Assembly (NCBI GenBank): GCA_017998575.1 | Contig: JAGOCV010000212.1 | Span: 1 to 7,082, forward strand | Direction of reading: 5' to 3' | Source: Burkholderiaceae bacterium | Lineage (GTDB): Bacteria > Pseudomonadota > Gammaproteobacteria > Burkholderiales > Burkholderiaceae | Length of the DNA stretch: 7,082 nt | Part shown: positions 1 to 6,024 of the stretch, piece by piece | How the letters are laid out: each line of letters begins with the position of its first letter | Numbering within the stretch: position 1 is the first letter of the stretch | Program-made: the position numbers and the translations under genes | Notes under the pieces: model-generated | Seen by the model: the letters and a program-made list of their open reading frames with translations, nothing else | Database searches by the model: none | Told to the model about the DNA's origin: nothing

Positions 1-83
1 GTACTGGCGCGGGCAGGCATAGGCCCATTCCCTGAAGCTGATCTGAGCGAAGGCGCCCGAACTGGGGTACGTCACACATTCGC

Positions 84-117
84 GATATACATTTTATTTT
101 TTAATATAATATTTATC
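84..117 (+). promoter_or_regulatory. AT-rich palindromic promoter/operator of the bigR operon
   Basis: This AT-rich block stands out in a GC-rich window. It contains a perfect -10 hexamer, TATAAT, at 105-110; no convincing -35 is visible. It forms an imperfect palindrome centred at 100/101 in which 12 of 17 opposed base pairs match, including the inner arms TATT (95-98) and AATA (103-106). BigR/SqrR-type repressors are known to bind AT-rich palindromes over their own promoters, so this is the likely autoregulatory operator. It would place the repressor directly over the RNA polymerase site. The predicted start is near 117, giving a leader of about 19 nt with GAGGA at 126-130. Positions 1-83 show no gene that can be supported. 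Confidence 0.7.
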
Positions 118-135
118 CCTTAAACGAGGATCTGC

Positions 136-456
136 ATGCCACCCGCCCGCGTCATCATCGATCCCGAAGCGCTGCGCGCAGCCGCCGGCAGCGCCGTGGC
201 CACGCTCAAGGTATTGGCCAACGAGGACCGGCTGCTCTTGCTGTGCCAGCTCTCGCAGGGCGAGATGTGCGTGAGCGGTCTGGAATCCACGCTGGGCATC
301 CGCCAGCCCACGCTGTCGCAGCAGCTCGGCGTGCTGCGCAACGAGGGCGTGGTCGAGACGCGCCGCGAGGGCAAGCAGATCTTCTACAGCGTGGCCGACC
401 GCAACCTGCTCAAGGTGCTGGAGCTGCTGTACCGCCTCTACTGTCCCAAGGAGTGA
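136..456 (+). CDS. bigR: ArsR-family persulfide-responsive repressor, BigR/SqrR type
   Basis: The 106-residue length is typical of single-domain ArsR/SmtB winged-helix repressors. The DNA-recognition region is visible at about residues 55-73 (RQPTLSQQLGVLRNEGVV), followed by the beta-wing (TRREGKQIFYSV, about 75-86). Three cysteines are present: C37, C45 and C103. C37 lies in the LANEDRLLLLC segment and C103 near the C-terminus; their spacing of 66 residues equals that of the redox pair known in BigR (C42/C108) and SqrR (C41/C107). In that family a persulfide or tetrasulfide link between the two releases DNA. The classical ArsR CVC metal motif is absent. GAGGA sits five bases before the ATG. 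The gene ends 7 nt before the first YeeE gene, so it leads and probably autoregulates the operon. Family assignment is strong; the sulfur ligand is inferred from the cysteine spacing. Confidence 0.88.
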   Translation: MPPARVIIDPEALRAAAGSAVATLKVLANEDRLLLLCQLSQGEMCVSGLESTLGIRQPTLSQQLGVLRNEGVVETRREGKQIFYSVADRNLLKVLELLYRLYCPKE

Positions 457-463
457 CCCTCTC

Positions 464-898
464 ATGACCATCGCCTGGAACGCCTTCACGCCCTACGCCG
501 CGCTGGCCGGAGGCGCCCTCATCGGCCTGGCGGCCGCCATCTTCGTGCTGTTCAACGGCCGCATCGCCGGCATCAGCGGCATCCTGGGCGGGCTGCTGCG
601 GCCCGCGTCGGGGGGCGTGGGCTGGCGGCTCGCTTTCCTGGTCGGGCTGGTTGGCGCGCCCGTGGTGTACGCGCTCGTCACCGCCCTGCCCCGGCCGCAG
701 ATCGATGCCGGTTGGGGCGCGCTCGTCGCGGCCGGGCTGCTGGTGGGCGTGGGTACGCGTTACGGCTCGGGCTGCACCAGCGGCCATGGCGTGTGCGGGC
801 TGTCGCGCCTGTCGCCGCGCTCGCTGGTGGCCACGCTGGCATTCATGGGCGCGGGTTTCGCGACCGTCTACGTCGTCCGCCACCTGCTGTCTGCCTGA
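464..898 (+). CDS. YeeE/YedE family membrane protein, cysteine-rich half (putative sulfur-compound transporter)
   Basis: This 144-residue, very hydrophobic protein has about four membrane segments. It carries the YeeE/YedE signature [20 protein letters not shown] (residues 97-116) with C104 and C111, and an early [10 protein letters not shown] element (31-40). YeeE/YedE proteins include TsuA, a thiosulfate importer in which conserved membrane cysteines relay the substrate. Here the fold is split over two genes, an arrangement also known from PmpA/PmpB-like pairs and from bigR operons of other bacteria. The ribosome site AAGGAG (448-453) lies in the end of bigR, with the ATG 7 nt after that stop; the next YeeE gene starts 13 nt downstream. 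The cargo (thiosulfate, sulfite or another sulfur species) and the direction of transport cannot be read from the sequence. Confidence 0.85.
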   Translation: MTIAWNAFTPYAALAGGALIGLAAAIFVLFNGRIAGISGILGGLLRPASGGVGWRLAFLVGLVGAPVVYALVTALPRPQIDAGWGALVAAGLLVGVGTRYGSGCTSGHGVCGLSRLSPRSLVATLAFMGAGFATVYVVRHLLSA

Positions 899-911
899 GG
901 AGCCGCGCACC

Positions 912-1358
912 ATGGCCATCGTCACATCTCTCATCGCCGGCCTGGTCTTCGGCCTGGGCCTCATCCTCTCCGGCATGGCCGATCCGGCCAAGGTGCTGGG
1001 TTTCCTAGACCTCACGGGTGCCTGGGATCCGTCGCTGGCGCTGGTGATGGCCGGTGCCATCGCCGTCGGCCTTGTGGCCTTTACGCTGGCCAGGGGCCGT
1101 GCACGCAGCCTGCTCGGGCTCGAGATGCAGTTGCCGCAGGGCAGCCACATCGACCGGCGCCTGCTGGGCGGCGGCCTGCTGTTCGGCATCGGCTGGGGCA
1201 TCGCCGGTTTCTGCCCCGGGCCGGCGCTGGTGGCTCTGGGCATGGGTGAGGTGAAGGCCGCCGTTTTCGTGCTGGCCATGCTGGCCGGCATGGGGCTGTT
1301 CGAACTGCTGGAGCGACGACCGGCCGGCCGTCGCGCAGCGGACGGGACGGTGCGGTGA
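912..1358 (+). CDS. YeeE/YedE family membrane protein, second half (DUF6691-like)
   Basis: This 148-residue membrane protein shows the partner-half signatures SGMADPAKVLGFLD (residues 20-33) and GWGIAGFCPGPAL (94-106), with a single conserved C101. About four hydrophobic segments are visible, then a basic C-terminal tail (RRPAGRRAADGTVR). I start it at ATG 912, because GAGGAG (897-902) precedes this codon and the family homology begins there; the longer open frame upstream only shadows the preceding gene. It probably pairs with the upstream half to form one pseudo-two-fold transporter for a sulfur compound. Its stop overlaps the next start as GTGA, which implies translational coupling. Confidence 0.85.
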   Translation: MAIVTSLIAGLVFGLGLILSGMADPAKVLGFLDLTGAWDPSLALVMAGAIAVGLVAFTLARGRARSLLGLEMQLPQGSHIDRRLLGGGLLFGIGWGIAGFCPGPALVALGMGEVKAAVFVLAMLAGMGLFELLERRPAGRRAADGTVR

Positions 1359-1696
1359 GTGCCGCGCCCGCAGGCAGCTGGCTCGCCGTGCTGGCGACGC
1401 TGGGCGCTCCCTCCCTGCATACCATCGCGGACCATGTGGCAGCGGCGCCCTTCGTCGTGGTCACCCCACGCCTGATGCTGGAGCTCGTGCTGCTGTCCCT
1501 GCTGTTCGCCTCGCTGGTGTCCACGCTCATGGCCGTGCGCTACGTGCGCAAGGCATGGCTGTTGTACGGTTTCGGGCTGCGGCAGCTGGTGCTCGTGGCG
1601 CCCGTGGTGGCGGCCCTGCTGCACCCCTTCGCCGGGCCGGTGGCGGCGCTGGCGGTGGCGTGGGTGCTGTTTGCCTTAGACCGGGTGGGTCACTGA
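1355..1696 (+). CDS. Unrecognised small membrane protein, last gene of the bigR operon
   Basis: I do not recognise this 113-residue protein. It begins at GTG 1355, overlapping the TGA of the YeeE gene by 4 bp, so it appears to be translated by coupling; only a weak GGACGG-like ribosome site precedes it. A mildly hydrophobic N-terminus with two histidines (about residues 8-38) is followed by three likely membrane helices at about 39-62, 67-90 and 92-108. The loop VRYVRKAW (61-68) between helices 1 and 2 is basic, so that side probably faces the cytoplasm. A possible His/Pro feature, LLHPFAGP, lies between helices 2 and 3 (88-95). It has no cysteine, unlike its sulfur-handling neighbours. Its position argues for an accessory role to the YeeE pair. 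Wobble positions are GC-rich and the protein pattern is coherent, so I take it as a real gene. Confidence 0.65.
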   Translation: MSAAPAGSWLAVLATLGAPSLHTIADHVAAAPFVVVTPRLMLELVLLSLLFASLVSTLMAVRYVRKAWLLYGFGLRQLVLVAPVVAALLHPFAGPVAALAVAWVLFALDRVGH

Positions 1697-1711
1697 TGCG
1701 TCCGTCAGGAA

Positions 1712-1743
1712 CTGCCATGTGGCAGAGAACTGCCACATGGCAG
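1712..1743. promoter_or_regulatory. Mirror pair of CTGCCA palindromes, probable FisR enhancer site for cydAB
   Basis: Two 14-bp palindromes, CTGCCATGTGGCAG (1712-1725) and CTGCCACATGGCAG (1730-1743), are exact reverse complements of each other, separated by AGAA. Each has perfect 6-bp arms around a 2-bp centre, and their centres are 18 bp apart. The block lies about 90-120 bp upstream of the cydA -24 element, the usual place for a sigma-54 activator site. The 12-mer AGAGAACTGCCA (1724-1735) recurs exactly at 5900-5911 in the other sigma-54 region. As RNA the whole block could form a 14-bp stem with a 4-nt loop just after the bigR operon, so it might also stop upstream transcription, although no T-run follows. 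Confidence 0.72.
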
Positions 1744-1830
1744 CCTGACATATTGCCAAGTCAATGCCATCATCGGCCTGGCCGCGACGCAAGTCCCTGA
1801 CGGCAAAAGAATTTCTGCCCGTCGCTTCGC

Positions 1831-1846
1831 TGGCACGCGTCTTGAA
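1831..1846 (+). promoter_or_regulatory. Sigma-54 (-24/-12) promoter of cydAB
   Basis: The sequence TGGCACG-CGTC-TTGAA matches the RpoN consensus TGGCACG-N4-TTGCW at every fixed position except the C of the -12 GC, which is A. The GG and -12 doublets are separated by the required 10 bases. The predicted start is near 1857, leaving a leader of about 49 nt. The same element with the same -12 deviation occurs at 6025-6040. Confidence 0.8.
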
Positions 1847-1905
1847 ATGCCACACACGCGCTGCCCTGCAGACATCTGCGGGGCTGGCGCTTCAAAGGAT
1901 TCACG

Positions 1906-3318
1906 ATGTTCGATCTTCCCGAAGCTTTGCTGCTGGCCCGCATACAGTTTGCGTTCACCGTCAGCTTCCACTTCTTGTTTCCGGCCATCACGATCGGCCT
2001 GGCCAGTTACCTGGCCGTGCTGGAAGGCCTGTGGCTCAAGACCGGCCGTGCGCACTACATGGACCTGTATCGCTACTGGATCAAGATCTTTGCGCTGGTC
2101 TTCGGGATGGGTGTGGTCTCGGGCATCGTCATGTCCTACCAGTTCGGCACCAATTGGTCGGTCTTCTCGGACAAGGCAGGCCCCATCATCGGCCCGCTGA
2201 TGGCGTACGAGGTGCTGACGGCCTTCTTCCTGGAAGCAGGTTTCCTGGGCGTGATGCTGTTCGGGATGCGGCGCGTGGGCAAGCGGCTGCACTTCACCGC
2301 CACGCTGATGGTGGCGCTGGGTACCTTCATCTCGGCCTTCTGGATCCTGTCGGTGAACAGCTGGATGCACACGCCGGCGGGCTTCACAACCAACGCGCAA
2401 GGCCAGTTCGTCTCGGCCGGCAGTTGGCTGGCGATCATCTTCAACCCGAGCTTTCCGTACCGCCTGGCGCACACGATCTCGGCGGCGTACCTCACCACCG
2501 CGTTCATGGTCGGCGGCGTCGGCGCCTGGCATCTGCTGAAAGACCGCGAGAACCCGCGCGCGCGGCTCATGTTCTCGATGGCCATGTGGATGGCCGCCAT
2601 CGTCGCGCCGCTACAGATCGTGCTGGGCGACATGCACGGCCTGAACACGCTGGAGCACCAGCCCGTGAAGGTGATGGCGATGGAGGGCCACTACCAGAGC
2701 CATCCCGAAGGCGCGCCGCTCATCCTGTTCGGCATACCCAACAGCGCCGAGAACCGCGTGGACTACGCCATCCAGATTCCCAAGGCGTCCTCGCTCATCC
2801 TCAAGCACGACATGAATGCGCCGCTTGCCGGGCTGGACACCGTGCCGGCTGCCGACCGACCACCCGTAGGCATCGTGTTCTGGGCCTTTCGCATCATGGT
2901 GGGGCTGGGCTTTCTGATGGCGGCGCTCGGGGCCGTCAGTCTGCTTGCGCGCGCCCGCGGCAAGCTGTACGACTGGACATGGCTGCACCGCTTCGCGCTC
3001 GCAATGGGCCCTTCTGGCCTGATCGCAGTGCTGGCGGGCTGGGTAACTACAGAGGTCGGCCGGCAACCGTGGACCATCCATGGGCTGCTGCGCACGGCCG
3101 AGGCGGCCTCACCCCTGGCCGCGCCGGCCGTCGCCGCCTCGCTGGTGGCTTTCGTGGTGGTGTACTTCGTGGTGTTCGGCGCTGGCGTGCTCTACATCCT
3201 GAAGCTGATGGCGAAGCCACCCGCACTGCATGAACCGGAGCCGCCACATACGCCGGACCGGGCCGCCGGGACCACGCCGGTCGTCGCCGTACGGCCTGAA
3301 CAACTGTCCGCCGACTGA
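1906..3318 (+). CDS. cydA: Cytochrome bd quinol oxidase subunit I, short-Q-loop (CIO-type)
   Basis: The 470-residue subunit I oxidises quinol at the periplasmic face and holds haems b558, b595 and d for oxygen reduction. Matches to the E. coli ligands are visible: H22 (E. coli H19), E102 and E110 (E99, E107), H189 (H186), K255 and E260 of the Q-loop (K252, E257), and R329/M331 in WAFRIMVG (R391, M393). GRQPW is at 385-389. The 62-residue difference between the E. coli and local RIMVG positions shows that the long Q-loop insert is missing, which defines the short-loop or cyanide-insensitive-oxidase class. A hydrophilic, proline-rich tail follows residue 435. AAAGGA (1894-1899) sits 6 nt before the ATG. 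cydB starts 13 nt after the stop. bd oxidases resist sulfide in other bacteria, which fits the sulfur-oxidation context and the sigma-54 promoter upstream. Confidence 0.95.
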   Translation: MFDLPEALLLARIQFAFTVSFHFLFPAITIGLASYLAVLEGLWLKTGRAHYMDLYRYWIKIFALVFGMGVVSGIVMSYQFGTNWSVFSDKAGPIIGPLMAYEVLTAFFLEAGFLGVMLFGMRRVGKRLHFTATLMVALGTFISAFWILSVNSWMHTPAGFTTNAQGQFVSAGSWLAIIFNPSFPYRLAHTISAAYLTTAFMVGGVGAWHLLKDRENPRARLMFSMAMWMAAIVAPLQIVLGDMHGLNTLEHQPVKVMAMEGHYQSHPEGAPLILFGIPNSAENRVDYAIQIPKASSLILKHDMNAPLAGLDTVPAADRPPVGIVFWAFRIMVGLGFLMAALGAVSLLARARGKLYDWTWLHRFALAMGPSGLIAVLAGWVTTEVGRQPWTIHGLLRTAEAASPLAAPAVAASLVAFVVVYFVVFGAGVLYILKLMAKPPALHEPEPPHTPDRAAGTTPVVAVRPEQLSAD

Positions 3319-3331
3319 GGGAGAACACGTC

Positions 3332-4336
3332 ATGTCACTGGACCTCACCGTCGTCTGGGCCCTGATCATCGTCGTGGCCGTGTTCATCTACGTCGTGCTC
3401 GACGGCTTCGACCTGGGCATCGGCATTCTGTTCACGCGCTTCCCGGTCGGTCACGACCGCGACACGGCCATGAACAGCATCGCCCCCGTATGGGACGGCA
3501 ACGAGACCTGGCTGGTCATGGGTGGTGGTGGGCTGCTGGCCGCCTTTCCGCTAGCCTACGGCCTGATCTTCTCGGCGCTGTACGCACCCATCATCGCCAT
3601 GCTGCTGGCCCTGGTGTTTCGCGGGGTGGCTTTCGAATTCCGCTGGCGCGACCCGGCGCACCGCGGCGTCTGGGATCTGGCCTTCTGCGGTGGCTCGCTG
3701 CTGGCGGCTTTCTCGCAGGGCGTGGTGCTGGGCGCGCTGCTGCAAGGCATCGCCGTCGAAAACCGCGCCTACGCGGGCGGCTGGTGGGACTGGCTGACCC
3801 CGTTCACGCTGGTCACCGGCGCGAGCGTGGTCGTGGCGTACGCGCTGCTGGGCGCCACCTGGCTGGTGATGAAGGCCGAGGGACGCTTGCAACAGAAGGC
3901 GCGTGCGCTCGCCTGGCCGCTCGGCATCGCCACGCTGGTGGCCATCGTGGCTGTCAGCGCCGCCACGCCGTTCCTCAACGCCAGCTACTTCGACAACTGG
4001 CTGCGCTGGCCGGGCATGCTGAAGGTGGCGCCGGTGCCGGTGCTGGTGGCGCTGGCCAGCATCGCCTTCGCGCGCAGCCTGAAATCGGGCCGGGAGGTGG
4101 CGCCGTTCCTGCTGGCGCTGGGCATCTTCCTGCTGTGTTTCGTGGGCCTGTGCATCAGCGTGTTCCCGCATGTCGTACCCGGTTCGGTGACCATCTGGGA
4201 GGCGGCAACCGATGCCCAAAGCCAGGTGTTCATGCTGTGGGGTACCGCCATCGTGCTGCCGATGATCCTCGCCTACACCGCCTGGTCTTACTGGGTATTC
4301 CGAGGCAAGGTCAACGCTGAGGGATACCACGCATGA
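3332..4336 (+). CDS. cydB: Cytochrome bd quinol oxidase subunit II
   Basis: The 334-residue subunit II is the structural partner of CydA; the family supports assembly and the oxygen and proton paths and shares its fold with subunit I. Hallmarks are LDGFDLGIG (residues 23-31), WDGNETW (54-60) and RGVAFEFR (97-104), with about eight hydrophobic helices along its length. The start is ATG 3332, because GAGGGAGA (3316-3323) lies just upstream and the family begins at this hydrophobic N-terminus; a longer in-frame extension inside cydA is not needed. Its stop overlaps the next gene as ATGA, so all three oxidase genes appear translationally linked. Confidence 0.95.
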   Translation: MSLDLTVVWALIIVVAVFIYVVLDGFDLGIGILFTRFPVGHDRDTAMNSIAPVWDGNETWLVMGGGGLLAAFPLAYGLIFSALYAPIIAMLLALVFRGVAFEFRWRDPAHRGVWDLAFCGGSLLAAFSQGVVLGALLQGIAVENRAYAGGWWDWLTPFTLVTGASVVVAYALLGATWLVMKAEGRLQQKARALAWPLGIATLVAIVAVSAATPFLNASYFDNWLRWPGMLKVAPVPVLVALASIAFARSLKSGREVAPFLLALGIFLLCFVGLCISVFPHVVPGSVTIWEAATDAQSQVFMLWGTAIVLPMILAYTAWSYWVFRGKVNAEGYHA

Positions 4337-4497
4337 AGCGACCCGCCATGCGCTGGCCGTCGATCACGCCGGCGCCCGAAGACGCTGAGGCATCGCCGCT
4401 CTGGCGGCGACTGGCCTGGATGGCCGGCCTGTGGCTGGCCAGCACGGGCGCACTGCTGCTCGTCGCCCTGCTCATCCGCTGGGTGCTCAGGCGCTGA
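4333..4497 (+). CDS. DUF2474 small subunit of cytochrome bd oxidase (CydX-like)
   Basis: This 54-residue single-span protein begins [17 protein letters not shown] hydrophilic segment runs to about residue 22, then [20 protein letters not shown] and a further hydrophobic stretch to about residue 51, ending in a basic VLRR. The pattern of WRRLxWxxxLWxAS at the start of one helix is that of DUF2474, small proteins encoded after CIO-type cydAB. They are thought to stabilise the oxidase as CydX does in E. coli, although they are not obviously homologous to it. The ATG overlaps the cydB stop by 4 bp, with GAGGGA (4319-4324) upstream. The 3' end overlaps the convergent regulator gene by 11 bp. Confidence 0.8.
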   Translation: MKRPAMRWPSITPAPEDAEASPLWRRLAWMAGLWLASTGALLLVALLIRWVLRR

Positions 4498-4499
4498 GC
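4485..4499. repeat. Perfect 6-bp inverted repeat over two convergent stop codons
   Basis: GCTCAG-GCG-CTGAGC is a perfect hairpin with a 3-nt loop. The TGA of the DUF2474 gene (4495-4497) is in one arm and the reverse-strand TGA of fisR (4487-4489) in the other. Part of the symmetry is automatic, since TGA on one strand reads TCA on the other. No T-run follows on either side, so a bidirectional terminator is possible but unproven. Confidence 0.4.
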
Positions 4500-5854
4500 T
4501 CTCCTTCGTCCGGCAGGCCCTGATCGAGCCCCAAGGCCTTCAGGCGCCGATACAGGGTGCGCTCGCTCATGCCGAGACGCCTTGCCAGCTCCTTGCGCGT
4601 GCCGCGATGGGTTGCCACCGCCTGACGGATCGCAGCATCGCCGCTCTCCGCGACATCTGCACGCGCCTGCAAGGCAGGCGCAGGCAGCAGCGTATGCGCC
4701 TGACCCAGTGACGGTGGCAGGTGTTCCGCACGCACCACGCCGTCGTCGGCGAACAGTCGCGCACGTTCCAGCGCGTTGCGCAGTTCGCGGATGTTGCCGG
4801 GCCAGGCATGGGCTTGCAGGCGCGCCATGGCTGAAGGATCAACCATCGGCGGCGGCCGGCCTGTGCCTGAACGCTGCAGGAAAGACTGCGCGAGCAGCGG
4901 AATGTCCGCCAGCCGCTCGCGCAGCGGCGGCAGCGCGATGGGAAAGGCGCTGATGCGGTAGTAGAGGTCCTGGCGGAAACGCCCGTCGTCCACCATCTGA
5001 CGCAATGGCTTGTGCGTCGCCGCCACGAGGCGGAAGTCCGCCTGCAGCGTCTCCAGGCCGCCCACGCGGCGGAAGGTGCCGGACTCGATCAGCCGCAGCA
5101 GCTTGACCTGCATGGCCAGCGGCACGTCGCCCATCTCGTCAAGGAACAGCGTGCCGCCCTGGGCCGTCTCCACCAGGCCGGGCTTGCGCGCGTGGGCGCC
5201 CGTGAAGGCGCCCTTCTCGTAGCCGAAGAGTTCGCTCTCGAACAGCGCCTCGGTCAGGCCCGAACAGTCGACCACCACGAAGGGGCCGCGCGCGCGTGCG
5301 CTGGCCTCGTGCACGGCACGCGCGAACAGCTCTTTGCCCGTGCCCGACTCGCCCAGCAGCAGCACCGGCAGCATGGACGGCGCCACGCGCTGCACGGCCT
5401 CAATGGCGGCGTTGAACGCGGGCGACTGGCCCACCAGCCCCTCGCCGCTGGGTCGCGCGGAGGCGCTGCGCACGGTGGCCAGGCGCTCCACATAGGCGAC
5501 CACCTCGCGCCGCGTATCGAGGATGGGGCGCAGCTCCACGTCCACGTGCTCCGGACCGCGCGGCGTGTGGTGGATATGCAGCACGCGGTCCGGCCCCTTC
5601 TGCTCCAGCGCCTTCTTCATCGGGCAGTGCTCGCCTGCCTGATCGCACGGCACGTCGTAGTGGTGCGAGACGCGGTAGCACTTCTCTCCGATGTAGGGCC
5701 TGCCGACGGCGCCGAACTGGCGCTGGTAGGCGGTGTTGGCGGCCAGGATGTTGTAGCCGGGGTCGAGCACGATCATGGGCTGAGCCTCGTGCTCGAGGTA
5801 GGACAGCAGGGCCTGCATGGAGGCAGCGGCAGGCGCGTTGGGGTCTTGCGGCAT
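4487..5854 (-). CDS. fisR: Sigma-54-dependent sulfane-sulfur-responsive activator, FisR type
   Basis: This 455-residue enhancer-binding protein has a PAS-like sensory domain (about residues 13-125), an AAA+ ATPase (about 140-370) and a Fis-type helix-turn-helix (about 408-441). Visible motifs are Walker A GESGTGKE (168-175), the sigma-54 contact loop GAFTGA (215-220), Walker B LFLDE (236-240) and the arginine-finger region FRQDLYYR (293-300). The sensor holds C59, C70 and C77 (GEKCY, VPCD, EHCP); their spacing of 11 and 7 equals that of C53/C64/C71 in FisR of Cupriavidus, which react with sulfane sulfur to activate sqr and pdo. There is no phosphorylatable receiver domain. The open frame extends to ATG 5962, but that would run coding through the CTGCCA repeats and adds 36 residues without domain character, so I use ATG 5854. 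Neither start has a clear Shine-Dalgarno. The gene is divergent from the persulfide dioxygenase operon and convergent with cydAB. Confidence 0.9.
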   Translation of the reverse strand: MPQDPNAPAAASMQALLSYLEHEAQPMIVLDPGYNILAANTAYQRQFGAVGRPYIGEKCYRVSHHYDVPCDQAGEHCPMKKALEQKGPDRVLHIHHTPRGPEHVDVELRPILDTRREVVAYVERLATVRSASARPSGEGLVGQSPAFNAAIEAVQRVAPSMLPVLLLGESGTGKELFARAVHEASARARGPFVVVDCSGLTEALFESELFGYEKGAFTGAHARKPGLVETAQGGTLFLDEMGDVPLAMQVKLLRLIESGTFRRVGGLETLQADFRLVAATHKPLRQMVDDGRFRQDLYYRISAFPIALPPLRERLADIPLLAQSFLQRSGTGRPPPMVDPSAMARLQAHAWPGNIRELRNALERARLFADDGVVRAEHLPPSLGQAHTLLPAPALQARADVAESGDAAIRQAVATHRGTRKELARRLGMSERTLYRRLKALGLDQGLPDEGELSA

Positions 5855-5874
5855 GGCGGGATTGTGCGGCAGGG

Positions 5875-5935
5875 CTGCCACGTCTGCCACATGACCGCCA
5901 GAGAACTGCCATTCACTGCCAGACGCGCACTGCCA
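5875..5935. promoter_or_regulatory. Cluster of CTGCCA repeats, probable FisR enhancer for the dioxygenase operon
   Basis: CTGCCA occurs at 5875, 5884, 5906, 5916 and 5930, with CCGCCA at 5895. Successive starts are 9, 11, 11, 10 and 14 bp apart, so most copies fall near one helical turn on the same strand. The 14-mer at 5884-5897 matches the second cydA palindrome at 12 of 14 positions. The 15-mer at 5897-5911 matches 1721-1735 at 14 of 15, including an exact AGAGAACTGCCA. The cluster lies about 90-150 bp upstream of the -24 element at 6025 and also just before the fisR start, so it could serve both activation and autoregulation. Confidence 0.65.
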
Positions 5936-5985
5936 TATCCACACAGGCAGGGCCCGGCACACGCGGGACAGAAAAAGTCACATTG

Positions 5986-5998
5986 AATCAATGACTTG
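5986..5998 (+). promoter_or_regulatory. IHF-binding site between enhancer and sigma-54 promoter
   Basis: AATCAATGACTTG matches the IHF consensus WATCAANNNNTTR at all fixed positions. It lies between the CTGCCA cluster and the -24 element at 6025, where IHF typically bends DNA to bring a sigma-54 activator onto the polymerase. It also overlaps a perfect palindrome, CATTGA-A-TCAATG (5981-5993). No equally good IHF match is seen before cydA. Confidence 0.6.
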
Positions 5999-6016
5999 CG
6001 CGAGCGACTCGCAAGT
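5994..6016. repeat. Inverted repeat ACTTGCG-N9-CGCAAGT next to the -24 element
   Basis: Perfect 7-bp arms flank a 9-bp centre. The repeat ends 8 bp before the -24 element and overlaps the end of the IHF match. Its place, about 35-57 bp before the predicted start, would suit a repressor or second regulator that blocks sigma-54 polymerase or the IHF bend. Its binding protein is unknown; it does not resemble the CTGCCA motif. Confidence 0.45.
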
Positions 6017-6024
6017 AACCAGGC

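Noticed and set aside
1..83. Possible end of an upstream gene
   Set aside because: All forward frames stop (20-22, 33-35 and 121-123) but too few codons are present to judge coding; no recognisable residues pattern or terminator.
410..1624. Long reverse-strand open frame opposite the YeeE genes
   Set aside because: Low-complexity Arg/Gln/His-rich translation with no family pattern; it is the antisense shadow of well-supported forward genes, as are the long reverse frames opposite cydA and cydB and the forward frame opposite fisR.
1720..1733. Possible extra sigma-54 promoter TGGCAG...TGC inside the cydA palindromes
   Set aside because: GG and GC are separated by 9 rather than 10 bases and the doublets are simply parts of the CTGCCA/TGGCAG palindrome; the element at 1831 is far better. 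A second try, TGGCAG (1738) with TTGCC (1753), is 4 bases too long.
1788..1794. CGCAAGT before cydA, matching an arm of the inverted repeat before the dioxygenase operon
   Set aside because: Single 7-bp half-site without a partner and at a different distance from the -24 element; likely chance.
1764..3233. 489-residue forward frame overlapping cydA
   Set aside because: Out-of-frame shadow of cydA, rich in Arg/Ala/Gly/His, starting inside the regulatory region.
5855..5962. 36-residue N-terminal extension of FisR from ATG 5962
   Set aside because: It would be encoded by the CTGCCA repeat cluster, lacks a ribosome site and adds no domain; the sensor domain begins soon after ATG 5854.
5981..5993. 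FNR/ANR box, suggested by CATTGAATCAATG
   Set aside because: The FNR half-sites TTGAT and ATCAA need 4 bp between them; here they are fused with no spacer.
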